17,987 bases of DNA from Oligoflexia bacterium. Its GTDB lineage: Bacteria > Bdellovibrionota > UBA1018. The notes under the pieces are model-generated. The model searched no databases and had not been told where the DNA came from. It saw only the letters and a program-made list of their open reading frames with translations. Positions 1-7,852 of the stretch are shown piece by piece (position 1 is the stretch's first letter; each line of letters opens with the position of its first letter). A program made the translations under genes and the position numbers. The DNA is taken from the NCBI GenBank assembly GCA_903928955.1, contig CAIYTD010000043.1:1-17987 (forward strand). The letters run 5' to 3'.

Positions 1-1
1 C

Positions 2-1129
2 TCTCCTGGTTCCGTTTTTAAAATAGTCACTGCGATTGCAGGTCTTGAAGAAAAAGTGATTGACGAAAATACAAAATTTTATTGCCCTGGAAAAATAAAA
101 ATTGGAAATCGCATCTACCACTGCCATTCCCACCATGGAGAAATCAATGTAGTCCGAGCGATTACTCAATCTTGTGACGTCTTTTTCTACCGAGTGGCTC
201 AAAAACTCAAAAGCGTCGATGACATTGCAAAATGGGCATCCATCCTCGGGTTAGGAAGAAAAACAGGCATTAACCTGACAGGTGAAGTTCCAGGCCTAAT
301 GCCCACTGAAGAGTGGAAAAGGAAACGCTTCAATCAAGCATGGAACGCCGGAGAAACTGCAACAGTCGCTATTGGACAAAGTTTTGTATTAACCACCGCT
401 CTCCAACTGGCAAATCTCTACGGCGCCATTGGAAATGGGGGGACACTGTATCGCCCCTATATTGTCAAAGAAATTGAAAATGCAGATGGAAAAATTCTCA
501 AAGAATTTCAACCCGAAAAATTAAGCGAAGTCCATCTCACCCCTCAGACCACAGAACTCGTCAAGCAAGGCCTTTGGGGTGTCATCAATAGCCCAATTGG
601 AACTGCGTTTTCTCAACGCTTGCCAGGCATGGACTTCGTCGGAAAAACCGGAACAGTACAAGTCATTCGACTAGCAGCTGACAAAATATATACCCGATGC
701 GAATCGATGAAATTTAGAGATCGGCATAATGCAGTCTTTGTTGGATTTGCTCCAGTGAAAAACCCAGTCATTGCCGTAGCAGTGATCGGCGAACATGCTT
801 GTCATGGCGGAACAGGAGCAGCTCCGATAGCAAGGGCTGTGATCAAGAAATATCTCGAAAAATATCTGCCCGACCTCTATAGTGAAAAAGTACTAGCAGC
901 TCGCCTCAAGTCCATGGGACAGACCATTGTAGTCCCTCGAACTCCTGCACCGATTCATGAGGATGAGAGCTTGGCAGACAGCGACGAATCTTTGATCTTG
1001 CCTGAGGAACGCCTTCCGACGATTCCTTCTACCTTAGCCCCCCCTCACCCTATTACTCCCGCTGAAATCCTGACAGGAAGAGGAACCTCCGATAATTTAG
1101 AAAATTCAGAAATTGACACAGAGGAATAA
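2..1129 (+). CDS. mrdA: Penicillin-binding protein 2 (peptidoglycan transpeptidase), 5' end outside the window
   Basis: This is the C-terminal transpeptidase domain of PBP2, the class B enzyme that cross-links peptidoglycan in the periplasm during cell elongation, working with RodA. The frame is open from base 2, so the gene begins outside the window; a GTG at 56 lies inside the domain and is not the start. All three active-site motifs are visible: SxxK read as SVFK (Ser codon 11-13), the second motif as SCD (Ser codon 170-172; E. coli PBP2 also has an Asp here, SAD), and KTG (codons 644-652). The C-terminal tail of about 75 residues after the catalytic fold is acidic and proline-rich and probably disordered. 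It lies 6 bases upstream of rodA, the usual mrdA-mrdB pairing. FtsI is the alternative, but the RodA neighbour and the CPG...YHCH stretch favour PBP2. Confidence 0.93.
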   Translation, partial: SPGSVFKIVTAIAGLEEKVIDENTKFYCPGKIKIGNRIYHCHSHHGEINVVRAITQSCDVFFYRVAQKLKSVDDIAKWASILGLGRKTGINLTGEVPGLMPTEEWKRKRFNQAWNAGETATVAIGQSFVLTTALQLANLYGAIGNGGTLYRPYIVKEIENADGKILKEFQPEKLSEVHLTPQTTELVKQGLWGVINSPIGTAFSQRLPGMDFVGKTGTVQVIRLAADKIYTRCESMKFRDRHNAVFVGFAPVKNPVIAVAVIGEHACHGGTGAAPIARAVIKKYLEKYLPDLYSEKVLAARLKSMGQTIVVPRTPAPIHEDESLADSDESLILPEERLPTIPSTLAPPHPITPAEILTGRGTSDNLENSEIDTEE

Positions 1130-1135
1130 TAAGTT

Positions 1136-2290
1136 ATGACGCACTCTTCCATTGAGAGCCCTCCCCAATCAGAATCTAACGAAATTCGTGGTAGCCTATA
1201 TGAAGAAGAACTAAAAAAATTTAATTGGAGTTTGATTCTCTTAGAAATTATAATTTTTGGAATTGGAATTTGGAATTTAGCTAGTGCCACAGGCGTTCAA
1301 GATAAATCTCTTGGACTCTATAAGAATCAAGCTCTTTGGTTTGGAGTAGGAGCATGCCTTACGGTAATTATTTTACTCCTTCATTATTCAATACTTTCTA
1401 GACTCGCTTATTTTATTTATTTTACTAATCTCATTTTACTCAGTGCAGTGCTATTTATGGGTCGATCCTCGTTAGGAGCAAAACGTTGGCTGGGCATTGG
1501 GGCATTGCGCATTCAACCCTCTGAATTTATGAAATTATCCGTTGTCATTTGCTTAGCTAAGTACTTTGAATCGGACCAAACCATTGGAGGCTACGGAATA
1601 AAAGACCTTGTTCTCCCCTCACTTCTGGTCGCACTCCCCAGCATACTCATCATGTTACAGCCAGACTTAGGAACAGCTCTCATCATCCTTTTAACTTTTA
1701 TTAGTATGATGATCTTTATTCGCATTCAGCCCAAAACATTACTTACGATTGCTATCTGTGCTGCCATTGCACTCCCCGCTGCCTACAAGTTCGGATTAAA
1801 ACCCTATCAGCGCCAAAGATTGATCTCATTTCTCAATCCGGGATCGGATCCAAAAGGGTCGGGCTATAACTCCATCCAATCCATGATTGCTGTGGGAAGT
1901 GGCCAACTCTTTGGAAAAGGCTATAAAAAGGGGACTCAAAGTCAGCTGAATTTTTTACCGGAACATCATACAGACTTCATTTTTTCTGTATTTAGCGAAG
2001 AACATGGATTTATCGGATGTATCATCCTGATGAGCTTTTATCTGATCTTCATGCTCAATGGACTCTCTGTCGCTTATCAATCGCATGATAAATTTGGAGT
2101 ACTCCTTGCTCTTGGGGTCATGACGATTTTCTTTTGGCATATCTTTATCAATATGGGGATGGTGATGGGATTGCTTCCCATTGTAGGTGTCCCCCTCCCG
2201 TTCATGAGCTATGGGGGATCTTCACTAGTGACCTCTATTTTGGGAGTCGCAATCTTAACAAACATTGCCAATAAGAAGTTTATGTTCTAA
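1136..2290 (+). CDS. rodA: RodA, SEDS-family peptidoglycan glycosyltransferase
   Basis: RodA polymerises lipid II into glycan strands in the inner membrane as partner of PBP2 in the elongasome. The 384-residue product has a cytoplasmic N-terminal tail of about 40 residues followed by many hydrophobic segments, as expected for a SEDS protein of about ten membrane spans. Family signatures are present: PSEFMKL, QPDLGTA, LPEHHTDFIFSVFSEEHGF and the C-terminal GVPLPFMSYGGSS. The ATG at 1136 is preceded by an AGAGGA Shine-Dalgarno stretch that overlaps the end of the PBP2 gene, so the two are probably translated from one message. FtsW is the main alternative; adjacency to PBP2 favours RodA. Confidence 0.95.
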   Translation: MTHSSIESPPQSESNEIRGSLYEEELKKFNWSLILLEIIIFGIGIWNLASATGVQDKSLGLYKNQALWFGVGACLTVIILLLHYSILSRLAYFIYFTNLILLSAVLFMGRSSLGAKRWLGIGALRIQPSEFMKLSVVICLAKYFESDQTIGGYGIKDLVLPSLLVALPSILIMLQPDLGTALIILLTFISMMIFIRIQPKTLLTIAICAAIALPAAYKFGLKPYQRQRLISFLNPGSDPKGSGYNSIQSMIAVGSGQLFGKGYKKGTQSQLNFLPEHHTDFIFSVFSEEHGFIGCIILMSFYLIFMLNGLSVAYQSHDKFGVLLALGVMTIFFWHIFINMGMVMGLLPIVGVPLPFMSYGGSSLVTSILGVAILTNIANKKFMF

Positions 2291-2357
2291 ATAAATCCTA
2301 TCATCTGAACAGAAAGTGATTAAAAATAACCGAAAAACAAATCGGAGAATAGATATT

Positions 2358-2678
2358 ATGAAAAACCCTACAAGAAGCCTTGTTCTTGCAGTTGCATTTT
2401 TAGGGATGGGATTTACAATGCCCAGCTGTCCTGGCCAAAAAGAGATGCAGCAAGAAATTGACTTACTCCGCACTGCCCATACTGATCTTTCCAAGAAGCT
2501 CCAGACTGTCACCGATCAAATGACTGCTTTGAACGCGGATATGGCTCAAGTCAAACAGCTGCTTCCCCAAATCACGAATGTGATAGAAGCTCAAAAAGGC
2601 ACCTTTGACCGACTCGAGGCATCCATTAAAGAACTTCAATTTAAAACAAATAAAAACGGCTTCAAAAAGAAAAAATAA
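2358..2678 (+). CDS. Small exported coiled-coil protein, possible lipoprotein
   Basis: A 106-residue protein that I cannot assign to a named family. The N-terminus is a signal peptide: Lys and Arg in the first six residues, then the hydrophobic stretch LVLAVAFLGMGF. Cys24 in MPSC could be a lipidated cysteine, although Pro before the Ser makes a poor lipobox. Residues 28 to 95 are helical with heptad-like leucine, valine and methionine spacing, suggesting a coiled coil, and the C-terminus is very lysine-rich (NGFKKKK). The ATG at 2358 is chosen over an in-frame GTG at 2316 because the signal peptide begins there and a GGAG lies about 10 bases upstream. It follows rodA by 67 bases. A Lpp- or YbgF-like envelope role is possible but only inferred. 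Confidence 0.7.
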   Translation: MKNPTRSLVLAVAFLGMGFTMPSCPGQKEMQQEIDLLRTAHTDLSKKLQTVTDQMTALNADMAQVKQLLPQITNVIEAQKGTFDRLEASIKELQFKTNKNGFKKKK

Positions 2679-2700
2679 CCGAAACAGATCAGCAGGCAAA

Positions 2701-3648
2701 ATGGATCCCAAGAGTGTCCCAAGAGACGGAACTTACTATTCTTATAGTCGGTACCTGGAACAAATTTTTGGTGGAAAAACGTATAAGATCGTTGTTGCCA
2801 GTGGATACACTTGCCCCACCCGCGATGGAACCCTTGCTCAGGGGGGATGTGCATTTTGTGATGTTCGAGGGTCGAGTTCCTTTTTTGGGAAAAAAGGCAG
2901 AGGGTCGGAAATCCGTGCTCAGATTCGCTCCAGGCTCCCTGCGATCCAAAAGCGTTTTAACGCCACCCATTTTCTCGCCTACTTCCAAAGCTATACCAAT
3001 ACTTATTCAGACGTAGAGGATCTCAGGCAACTCTATGAAGCAGCTCTAGAAGAGCCTCAAATTCAAGGGCTTTGCATTGGAACCCGACCCGACTGTCTCC
3101 CTGATCCCGTCATTGCTCTTCTAGAAGAACTGGCCCAACGCACCTATATTTCCCTCGAATTAGGAATCCAATCCTTTGAAAATCCCACACTCCTCTGGCT
3201 CACCCGCGGACATGATAGCCAGTGCTCGATGGAGATGCTCAAAAAGCTCCAGCTCCAGGCACCGAGCGTTCACGTTTGCGCCCATTTGATTTTTGGAGCA
3301 CCCACAGACTCCCCACAAATGGCGAAAAATGCTGCATCTTTTTTAAATCAGAGCGGAGTGCGCGGAGCGAAACTCCACCAGCTCATGGTACTCGAAAACA
3401 CTGAACTTGCCCGCAGATGGCGTCAAGATCCATTTCCGACTCTCTCACTCGAAGAGTACGCTGACCAAGTGATTGAATTTATAGAAAATCTCTCTCCGTC
3501 CATCTATATTGAACGCCTTTGTGCAACTGCGAGCCACAGCGATGAGTGTCTTGCTCCAGAATGGAGTCGGAACCGATGGGAACCTCACAACCGCCTCAGA
3601 GATCGTATGAAACAAAAGGGATGCATCCAGTCTATCCAAATCGTGTGA
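2701..3648 (+). CDS. yhcC: Radical SAM protein of the YhcC/TIGR01212 family
   Basis: The 315-residue product matches the length and layout of E. coli YhcC, a radical SAM enzyme related to the Elp3-like group whose substrate is not established. Residues 38 to 53 carry the cluster motif C-x11-C-x2-C within GYTCPTRDGTLAQGGCAFC, the family's characteristic wide-spaced motif that would hold the 4Fe-4S cluster. Further conserved blocks include YFQSYTNTY, CIGTRPDCL, LELGIQSF and HLIFGAPTDS. The ATG at 2701 is chosen because the YSRYLEQIFGGKTYKI start typical of the family follows at once; the frame is open upstream to a start at 2605, but that would overlap the previous gene and add a lysine-rich tail unlike the family. 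The Shine-Dalgarno is weak. It lies 22 bases after the small exported protein. Confidence 0.9.
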   Translation: MDPKSVPRDGTYYSYSRYLEQIFGGKTYKIVVASGYTCPTRDGTLAQGGCAFCDVRGSSSFFGKKGRGSEIRAQIRSRLPAIQKRFNATHFLAYFQSYTNTYSDVEDLRQLYEAALEEPQIQGLCIGTRPDCLPDPVIALLEELAQRTYISLELGIQSFENPTLLWLTRGHDSQCSMEMLKKLQLQAPSVHVCAHLIFGAPTDSPQMAKNAASFLNQSGVRGAKLHQLMVLENTELARRWRQDPFPTLSLEEYADQVIEFIENLSPSIYIERLCATASHSDECLAPEWSRNRWEPHNRLRDRMKQKGCIQSIQIV

Positions 3649-3729
3649 AATTCTCTCCGGTCTAATTACTGGGCTGGCAGCTTTTAATTCGTATGGTCTT
3701 AATTCTCAGATTCCCAGATTCCCAGCTTG

Positions 3730-4191
3730 ATGGACGTGTACAACAATAAAGTGTCTGGTGAGAGAGTGCTTGCTGGGCATACCTATCGCTTGATCAAGGT
3801 AAGCAAGAAAAGACTGGGTTACACAAGAGCGTTCGAGGTGGATACAGATCCAATCAAGGTAATAGCTTATTATAGTTCACTGCCTCGTGCTATCTTCGAT
3901 GCGATTTATGACTCGGATCGTTTTGGATCGCTCCCTGCTGCTTACGGATGGTTCAAGGATCGGGTAAAAGATCGAAAGTTCCTTTTAGAATTCATTGATA
4001 TTTGTTTGAAGCTGGGGAATGTTTCTACCTTACGACGAGTGGGGTGTGTTTTGGATGAGATAGGCATGTCGAAGGAATCTGCAAGGTTTCTTAAAAAATT
4101 GAAGAAAACTAGCGCGTTTATTCCGCTTGATCCGAGCCGCCCCACGAGGGGGCGAACCCATTCAAAATGGGGGGTGGTGGTGAATGAGTGA
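3730..4191 (+). pseudogene. AbiEi-type antitoxin, N-terminally truncated remnant
   Basis: The 153 residues resemble the middle and C-terminal part of AbiEi antitoxins of type IV toxin-antitoxin (AbiE phage-defence) systems: a strand-rich part ending in IKVIAYYSSLPRAIFDAIY, the helical stretch FIDICLKLGNVSTLRRVGCVLDE, and the closing IPLDPSRPTRGR...KWGVVVN. Full-length members are usually about 200 to 290 residues with an N-terminal winged helix that binds the operon promoter; here that domain is missing. Upstream, the same frame hits TAA stops within 80 bases and the radical SAM gene follows immediately, so no room is left for it. The stop overlaps the ATG of the toxin fragment at 4184, the usual coupling of abiEi and abiEii. 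The family call is from motif memory and not from a search. The fragment may still be translated, but autoregulation should be lost. Confidence 0.68.
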
Positions 4192-4306
4192 TAAATTTCC
4201 ACACGAAGACTCGGGCGCATTTAGGGATGCAGTTCAATACACAGCAAAACAAACCGGATTTGTGGCTCGTTTGATTGAAAAGGATTACTATTGCTCACTG
4301 ATATAG
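4184..4306 (+). pseudogene. AbiEii-type nucleotidyltransferase toxin, N-terminal stub
   Basis: A 40-codon reading frame starts inside the stop of the AbiEi remnant. It encodes FRDAVQYTAKQTGFVARLIEKDYYCSLI before a TAG stop. The RLIEKDYYCSL block is the well-conserved N-terminal signature of the AbiEii/AbiGii toxin family; complete toxins have around 300 residues and carry the nucleotidyltransferase motifs further on, all absent here. Another frame continues with IEHFF right after the stop, which would restore a plausible family sequence (LILEHFF) if one base had been lost. After that the homology ends, so the gene has both a probable frameshift and a large 3' deletion. It cannot be an active toxin. 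Confidence 0.72.
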
Positions 4307-4514
4307 AGCATTTTTTTCAAGGCCTGTCTTCAATAATGTTACATTAAAATTATTACGAAACGCTCGAATGCTGCTTCCAGCACTGCTATCGGTTGGTAGA
4401 AAATCCGCTAAGTCCTTTAATTTTTTTTCCATGTGTCACTCTTTTTTCTTATAGTCGTGGTTCTTAGTAATTCGCACCAATACGACAGTTATAATTGTGC
4501 TCTCAACCTACCCC
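4307..4514. other. Intergenic stretch after the AbiE remnant
   Basis: These 208 bases lie between the toxin stub and the end of rlmN. They are AT-rich with several runs of T. I see no RNA gene or clear terminator hairpin. A 45-codon frame on the minus strand (4295-4432) is the only open frame of note and has no convincing ribosome-binding site. The deletion junction of the AbiE locus is probably within the first few tens of bases. Confidence 0.5.
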
Positions 4515-5741
4515 CTAAACCGCACTCTGATTAGAACCCCAATCCAAATGCTTTTCAGTGCCACGAGCTGTTCCAAAAACGCTTCTCAGTTGCCCACATG
4601 CAGCCAGAATATCTCGGCCGCGAGAAATACGGACTGTTGCAGTCACTTGACGATCTAATAAGTATTTTTGAAAAATCCGAACAGTCTGATCCGAAGGGCG
4701 CTTAAATTCAGAACCCGAATGCTCATTAAAAGGAATTAAATTTACTTTACTCGGAATCCCTCGAATCAAGCCAACCAAGCGTTGGGCATCCTCAAGACTA
4801 TCATTCAGCCCCTGGAGCATCACATATTCGAAAGTGATTCGACGATGACTTCCCAAGGGATAGTTACGACAAGCATTTAGTAATTTTTCAATATTCCACT
4901 TTTTATTCACAGGCATAATCAAGCTTCGTCCCTCATCTGTTGTCCCATTCAGGGAGACGGCAAGAGAAACATCGACCCTTTTTCCAAGGCTTTCTATTGC
5001 TGGAACTATTCCACTTGTACTAATAGTTACTTTACGTTTTGAGAAATTCAACCCATGCTGATCAATCAAAATTTCGCAAGCTTTTACCACATTTTCAAAA
5101 TTATGAAGTGGCTCACCCATTCCCATAAAAACGATATTTGTAATAGGAGCCTGTTTTCGCAATTCAAAAACCTGAGTGACAATTTCATGAACCGCTAAAT
5201 GACGATCCAAGCCTTGAATGCCGGTCAAACAAAACTTACAAGCCATTGCACAGCCTACCTGACTCGAGATACAGGCGGTTAACCGCTTCCAGCGCACGGA
5301 TTGAACGGTTTCCTTTGCTGGCCGACCTGCAAATGCGTTTCCTTCTTTTTGGAATTCGGGCTCTTGCCCTAACTCCTGCTCTGGCTCCTGTAACGCACTC
5401 GGAATAATCACACTCTCAATGGTCTTCCCATCCACTAAATCCCAGAGAAATTTATGAGTTCCATCCATTGCTTGACGGCTCTGTCGTGTGGAGAGACGAA
5501 AAATTTGAATATTCTCCTTCAACCAGACTCGAAGGTCCTTCGAGAGATCCGTCATTTCATCCCACTCAGTGACATGCCGTTGATAGACCCAATGAAAAAT
5601 CTGTTGAGCTCGGTAATTCGCCTGTCGATGCGCTTTCACTTCTAGCTGATCGGGAGTCATATCCGAGGATCGCTTGATTTGGCTCAGGGGCTGAAGAAGA
5701 GTGATCAGGTCATTTCTGGTCAACGATTGAAAATAGATCAT
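4515..5741 (-). CDS. rlmN: RlmN, dual-specificity 23S rRNA/tRNA adenine-C2 methyltransferase
   Basis: A radical SAM enzyme that methylates C2 of A2503 in 23S rRNA and, in many bacteria, A37 of some tRNAs. The 408-residue product has the N-terminal RNA-binding module (YRAQQIFHWVYQR, residues 43-55), the cluster motif C-x3-C-x2-C at Cys164, Cys168 and Cys171 (CAMACKFC), the SAM-binding GMGEPLHN at residues 207-214, and the C-terminal cysteine that carries the methyl intermediate in GRDILAACG (Cys382); Cys157 precedes the cluster as in E. coli. Between about residues 115 and 152 is an acidic, glutamine-rich insertion absent from ordinary members, which explains the excess over about 384 residues. 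The ATG at 5741 has a poor Shine-Dalgarno; an in-frame ATG at codon 28 is less likely because the FQSLTRNDLITLL start fits the family. Confidence 0.95.
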   Translation of the reverse strand: MIYFQSLTRNDLITLLQPLSQIKRSSDMTPDQLEVKAHRQANYRAQQIFHWVYQRHVTEWDEMTDLSKDLRVWLKENIQIFRLSTRQSRQAMDGTHKFLWDLVDGKTIESVIIPSALQEPEQELGQEPEFQKEGNAFAGRPAKETVQSVRWKRLTACISSQVGCAMACKFCLTGIQGLDRHLAVHEIVTQVFELRKQAPITNIVFMGMGEPLHNFENVVKACEILIDQHGLNFSKRKVTISTSGIVPAIESLGKRVDVSLAVSLNGTTDEGRSLIMPVNKKWNIEKLLNACRNYPLGSHRRITFEYVMLQGLNDSLEDAQRLVGLIRGIPSKVNLIPFNEHSGSEFKRPSDQTVRIFQKYLLDRQVTATVRISRGRDILAACGQLRSVFGTARGTEKHLDWGSNQSAV

Positions 5742-5812
5742 AACAGTCGGGTTTTAGCGGTTTGGCAACAAAATTTCAAGCTTAAATCCTGCTTTTGAAG
5801 TAAAACAAGCGC

Positions 5813-6568
5813 ATGGGACCACGCTTAACCTCCGGCCTCATCAGTTTATTTCTGATTTTCCCCTGCATTGCTCAAAGTGCCGGCAATGAAAGAATTCGAC
5901 ATTTTCGGCAAGCAAAGAAGTTCGCACATGAAATTCACAAAGAAAATCCTTACACTCTTTACTGCCATTGCCACTATCAAGACCATAAAATTGATCTCAA
6001 TAGCTGCGGTTACAAAATCCATAAAAATGCGAAAAGAGCATTCCGACTGGAATGGGAACACGTAGTACCTGCTGAAGCATTTGGACACTCTTTTCCAGAC
6101 TGGCGAGGTGGAGCCGCTTCTTGTAGAAAAAATGGAAAATCTTTTCAGGGAAGAAAATGCGCTGAAAACAATACTGAATTCGCTCGAATAGAAGCCGATC
6201 TTTATAATATTTGGCCCGAAGTAGGCGAGCTCAATGGCCTCAGAAGCAATCATTCGATGGGAGAGCTCGGTGCAGAAAATTCAAAAAATGGAGATTTTGG
6301 GGGATGCAGAGCTCGGATTCAAGACCGAAAATTTGAACCTATGCCCCCAGCAAAAGGAAGAGTCGCAAGAGTTTACCTCTATATGGATCAAAACTATCCG
6401 GGAAGGGGAATCATTTCAGAAAAAAATCGGAAACTTTTTGAAACCTGGGACAAACTCCATCCTGTTGATTTATGGGAATGTCAAAGAGCGAAACGGATTA
6501 AAAAAATCCAAGGCAATGAAAATCAAATTTTAAAAGAGCGGTGCTCGTCTTTTCCCCCACTCTCTTAA
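5813..6568 (+). CDS. endA: Periplasmic or secreted endonuclease I (DNase I/Vvn family)
   Basis: A 251-residue nuclease of the EndA/Vvn family, which cuts DNA (and often RNA) without sequence specificity in the periplasm or outside the cell. Residues 1-22 form a signal peptide (LISLFLIFPCIAQSA). The beta-beta-alpha metal-finger active site is visible as EWEHVVPAEAF (His83 as general base, Glu82) and EADLYNIWPEVGELNGLRSN (residues 127-146), with Asn132 as probable metal ligand. There are nine cysteines; the eight in the mature part (51, 53, 65, 104, 116, 165, 223, 244) suit the disulfide-rich Vvn fold. The gene stands alone, divergent from rlmN with 71 bases between. Its stop overlaps the stop of the beta-helix gene on the other strand by 4 bases. 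The Shine-Dalgarno is weak. A role in nutrient scavenging or degrading host DNA is inference. Confidence 0.93.
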   Translation: MGPRLTSGLISLFLIFPCIAQSAGNERIRHFRQAKKFAHEIHKENPYTLYCHCHYQDHKIDLNSCGYKIHKNAKRAFRLEWEHVVPAEAFGHSFPDWRGGAASCRKNGKSFQGRKCAENNTEFARIEADLYNIWPEVGELNGLRSNHSMGELGAENSKNGDFGGCRARIQDRKFEPMPPAKGRVARVYLYMDQNYPGRGIISEKNRKLFETWDKLHPVDLWECQRAKRIKKIQGNENQILKERCSSFPPLS

Positions 6569-7098
6569 TGCCACAATCCTGAACACTGAAACTGCCCCGT
6601 AGAGAGATACAGATCGCCGTTCACCCAAGCCTCTCCACTCACATTGGCATCTCCGTGCACTCGAGCATTCTCAAAAACCCATGCATTTTCACAAATCCGC
6701 GCATCCCCATAGATCTTGGCATTCCCAAAGACATGCACGGAGTTAAAAATTTGAGCATTCCCAGAAACCTTGGCATTTCCATAGACTTGGGAATCCCCGT
6801 GCACTTGAGCCTTTCCATAGACCCTTGCAGATCCATAAAGGACAGCAAAGCCAGTCAACCGAGCATTCCCAGAAACAGACGCAAGTTCACATACTTGAAC
6901 CCCTCGTCCGACATAAGGGACATTGACTCCATCTGAATCGACTTCTACAAAAGCGCTCTTAGCAACAAATCCCCCCTGACGTTGAAACGGGTTGACCGTG
7001 TAATGTCCCGGAAGGCCGTTACACTCCGAAGCTGCTTGCGCTAAGGGAAAATAAGATAAACTCACAAGAAGAGGGAATCTAAAAATCAGAAAAGGCAT
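6565..7098 (-). CDS. Secreted hexapeptide-repeat beta-helix protein (copy 1, no RING)
   Basis: A 177-residue protein with a signal peptide (residues 1-22, hydrophobic core LLVSLSYFPLAQA) and an N-terminal module with CNGLPG and GGFV that is shared with the two island copies. Residues 75-163 are about 15 hexapeptide units such as VYGNAK and VSGNAQ, matching the left-handed beta-helix pattern in which an aliphatic residue at position 1 and a small residue at position 5 face the core. The tail STGQFQ resembles STGNYEF of copy 2. The function is unknown; such folds act as rigid stalks or adhesins and, in other families, as acyltransferases, but no acyltransferase active-site His is apparent. The gene is last in the 9831 to 6565 operon: its ATG is 7 bases after the preceding stop, with an AGGTGAGGG ribosome-binding site overlapping that stop. 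Confidence 0.8.
   Translation of the reverse strand: MPFLIFRFPLLVSLSYFPLAQAASECNGLPGHYTVNPFQRQGGFVAKSAFVEVDSDGVNVPYVGRGVQVCELASVSGNARLTGFAVLYGSARVYGKAQVHGDSQVYGNAKVSGNAQIFNSVHVFGNAKIYGDARICENAWVFENARVHGDANVSGEAWVNGDLYLSTGQFQCSGLWH
6610..6876 (-). repeat. 18-bp periodic coding repeat (hexapeptide array, copy 1)
   Basis: Codons 75-163 of the beta-helix gene repeat every 18 bases, giving about 15 imperfect units whose consensus reads roughly GTTTATGGAAATGCCAAG on the coding strand. The periodicity comes from the hexapeptide fold and is not a CRISPR-like or noncoding array: units are contiguous without spacers. Confidence 0.8.
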
Positions 7099-7105
7099 CC
7101 CTCAC

Positions 7106-7852
7106 CTAAATGCCAAAATAACTTCGAGTTGCAATCAAAAAAGCAAGTCCCCAATTAAAAGGAACAAGCTTATTGTGTTGAGAGTGGACTGCTGCCGCTA
7201 TCTTAGGCCAGGGATGGGCCATTTCAGACCACTCGAACCATTCCTTTGTAGAAAGAAAAAGCCCTTGAACCGGGACTAAATAATGCCCTGAAAGATATTT
7301 CACAATATCAGAGGGGTATTTCCGACGATCTGGGATCATAGAAGATAAATCAGGAACATGAAACGATTGAACTCTTCCCCTTTGAACGATTAAAAAAAGC
7401 GATAATCCGCGCCCCTCATCTAATCGAATATAAATTCCATAAGTGGAAGGAACTAATTGACTCCACCAACTCCTAACGGCAAAAAGCAAAAAATGCTCAT
7501 GCATCCAAAAAGAATTCTGTTTTAATTTATTTTTTGTGACCCATTGCGGCTGAGAATCGTTTCGCAAGTATTGAATCTGATCATAGAAATGCTCCAGACC
7601 ACTCGCGTGATCCATCCACTCATCTACTTTTTCTCGATCAAACTGAATCACTTCTCGATGTCCCAATTCAGCTACCATTTCATCGGTTGTAGATCCGATC
7701 CAATCATTAAGATCTTCTCCTTCAGACAAAACAGAAACAATCATGCGTCCATCCGTGACCAAGTAAATAGGCCCAAAAGTCGCAGTACTAGAAAGAGTGC
7801 GTTTGATATAAAAGAGAGATTGAAAATTTTTCCAGTCGTAGCTTAATTCCAT
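7106..7852 (-). CDS. Unrecognised 248-residue protein in the GH-like/beta-helix operon
   Basis: I do not recognise this protein. It has no signal peptide and no clear membrane segment, although the C-terminal stretch FNWGLAFLIATRSYFGI is hydrophobic. It is rich in aromatics (many Trp, Tyr and Phe), with blocks such as WMHEHFLLFAVRSWWSQLVPSTYGIYI and YLVPVQGLFLSTKEWFEW. Its ATG lies within the last codons of the upstream GH-like gene (10-base overlap), and GAGGGG plus AAGGAG purine tracts precede it, so translation is probably coupled. The following beta-helix gene starts 7 bases after its TAG. The coupling suggests the protein acts with the TIM-barrel protein, perhaps as a partner or separated domain; that is inference. 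Confidence 0.75.
   Translation of the reverse strand: MELSYDWKNFQSLFYIKRTLSSTATFGPIYLVTDGRMIVSVLSEGEDLNDWIGSTTDEMVAELGHREVIQFDREKVDEWMDHASGLEHFYDQIQYLRNDSQPQWVTKNKLKQNSFWMHEHFLLFAVRSWWSQLVPSTYGIYIRLDEGRGLSLFLIVQRGRVQSFHVPDLSSMIPDRRKYPSDIVKYLSGHYLVPVQGLFLSTKEWFEWSEMAHPWPKIAAAVHSQHNKLVPFNWGLAFLIATRSYFGI

Noticed and set aside
3704..3726. Short tandem AGATTCCC repeat before the AbiEi remnant, considered as an attachment site.
   Set aside because: Only two copies of eight bases, with no matching copy seen at the other end of the remnant.
4295..4432. A 45-codon minus-strand frame starting MEKKLKDLADFLP.
   Set aside because: Plausible composition, but no good ribosome-binding site, its stop lies within the toxin stub, and I recognise no family. 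Conservation in relatives would be needed to call it a gene.
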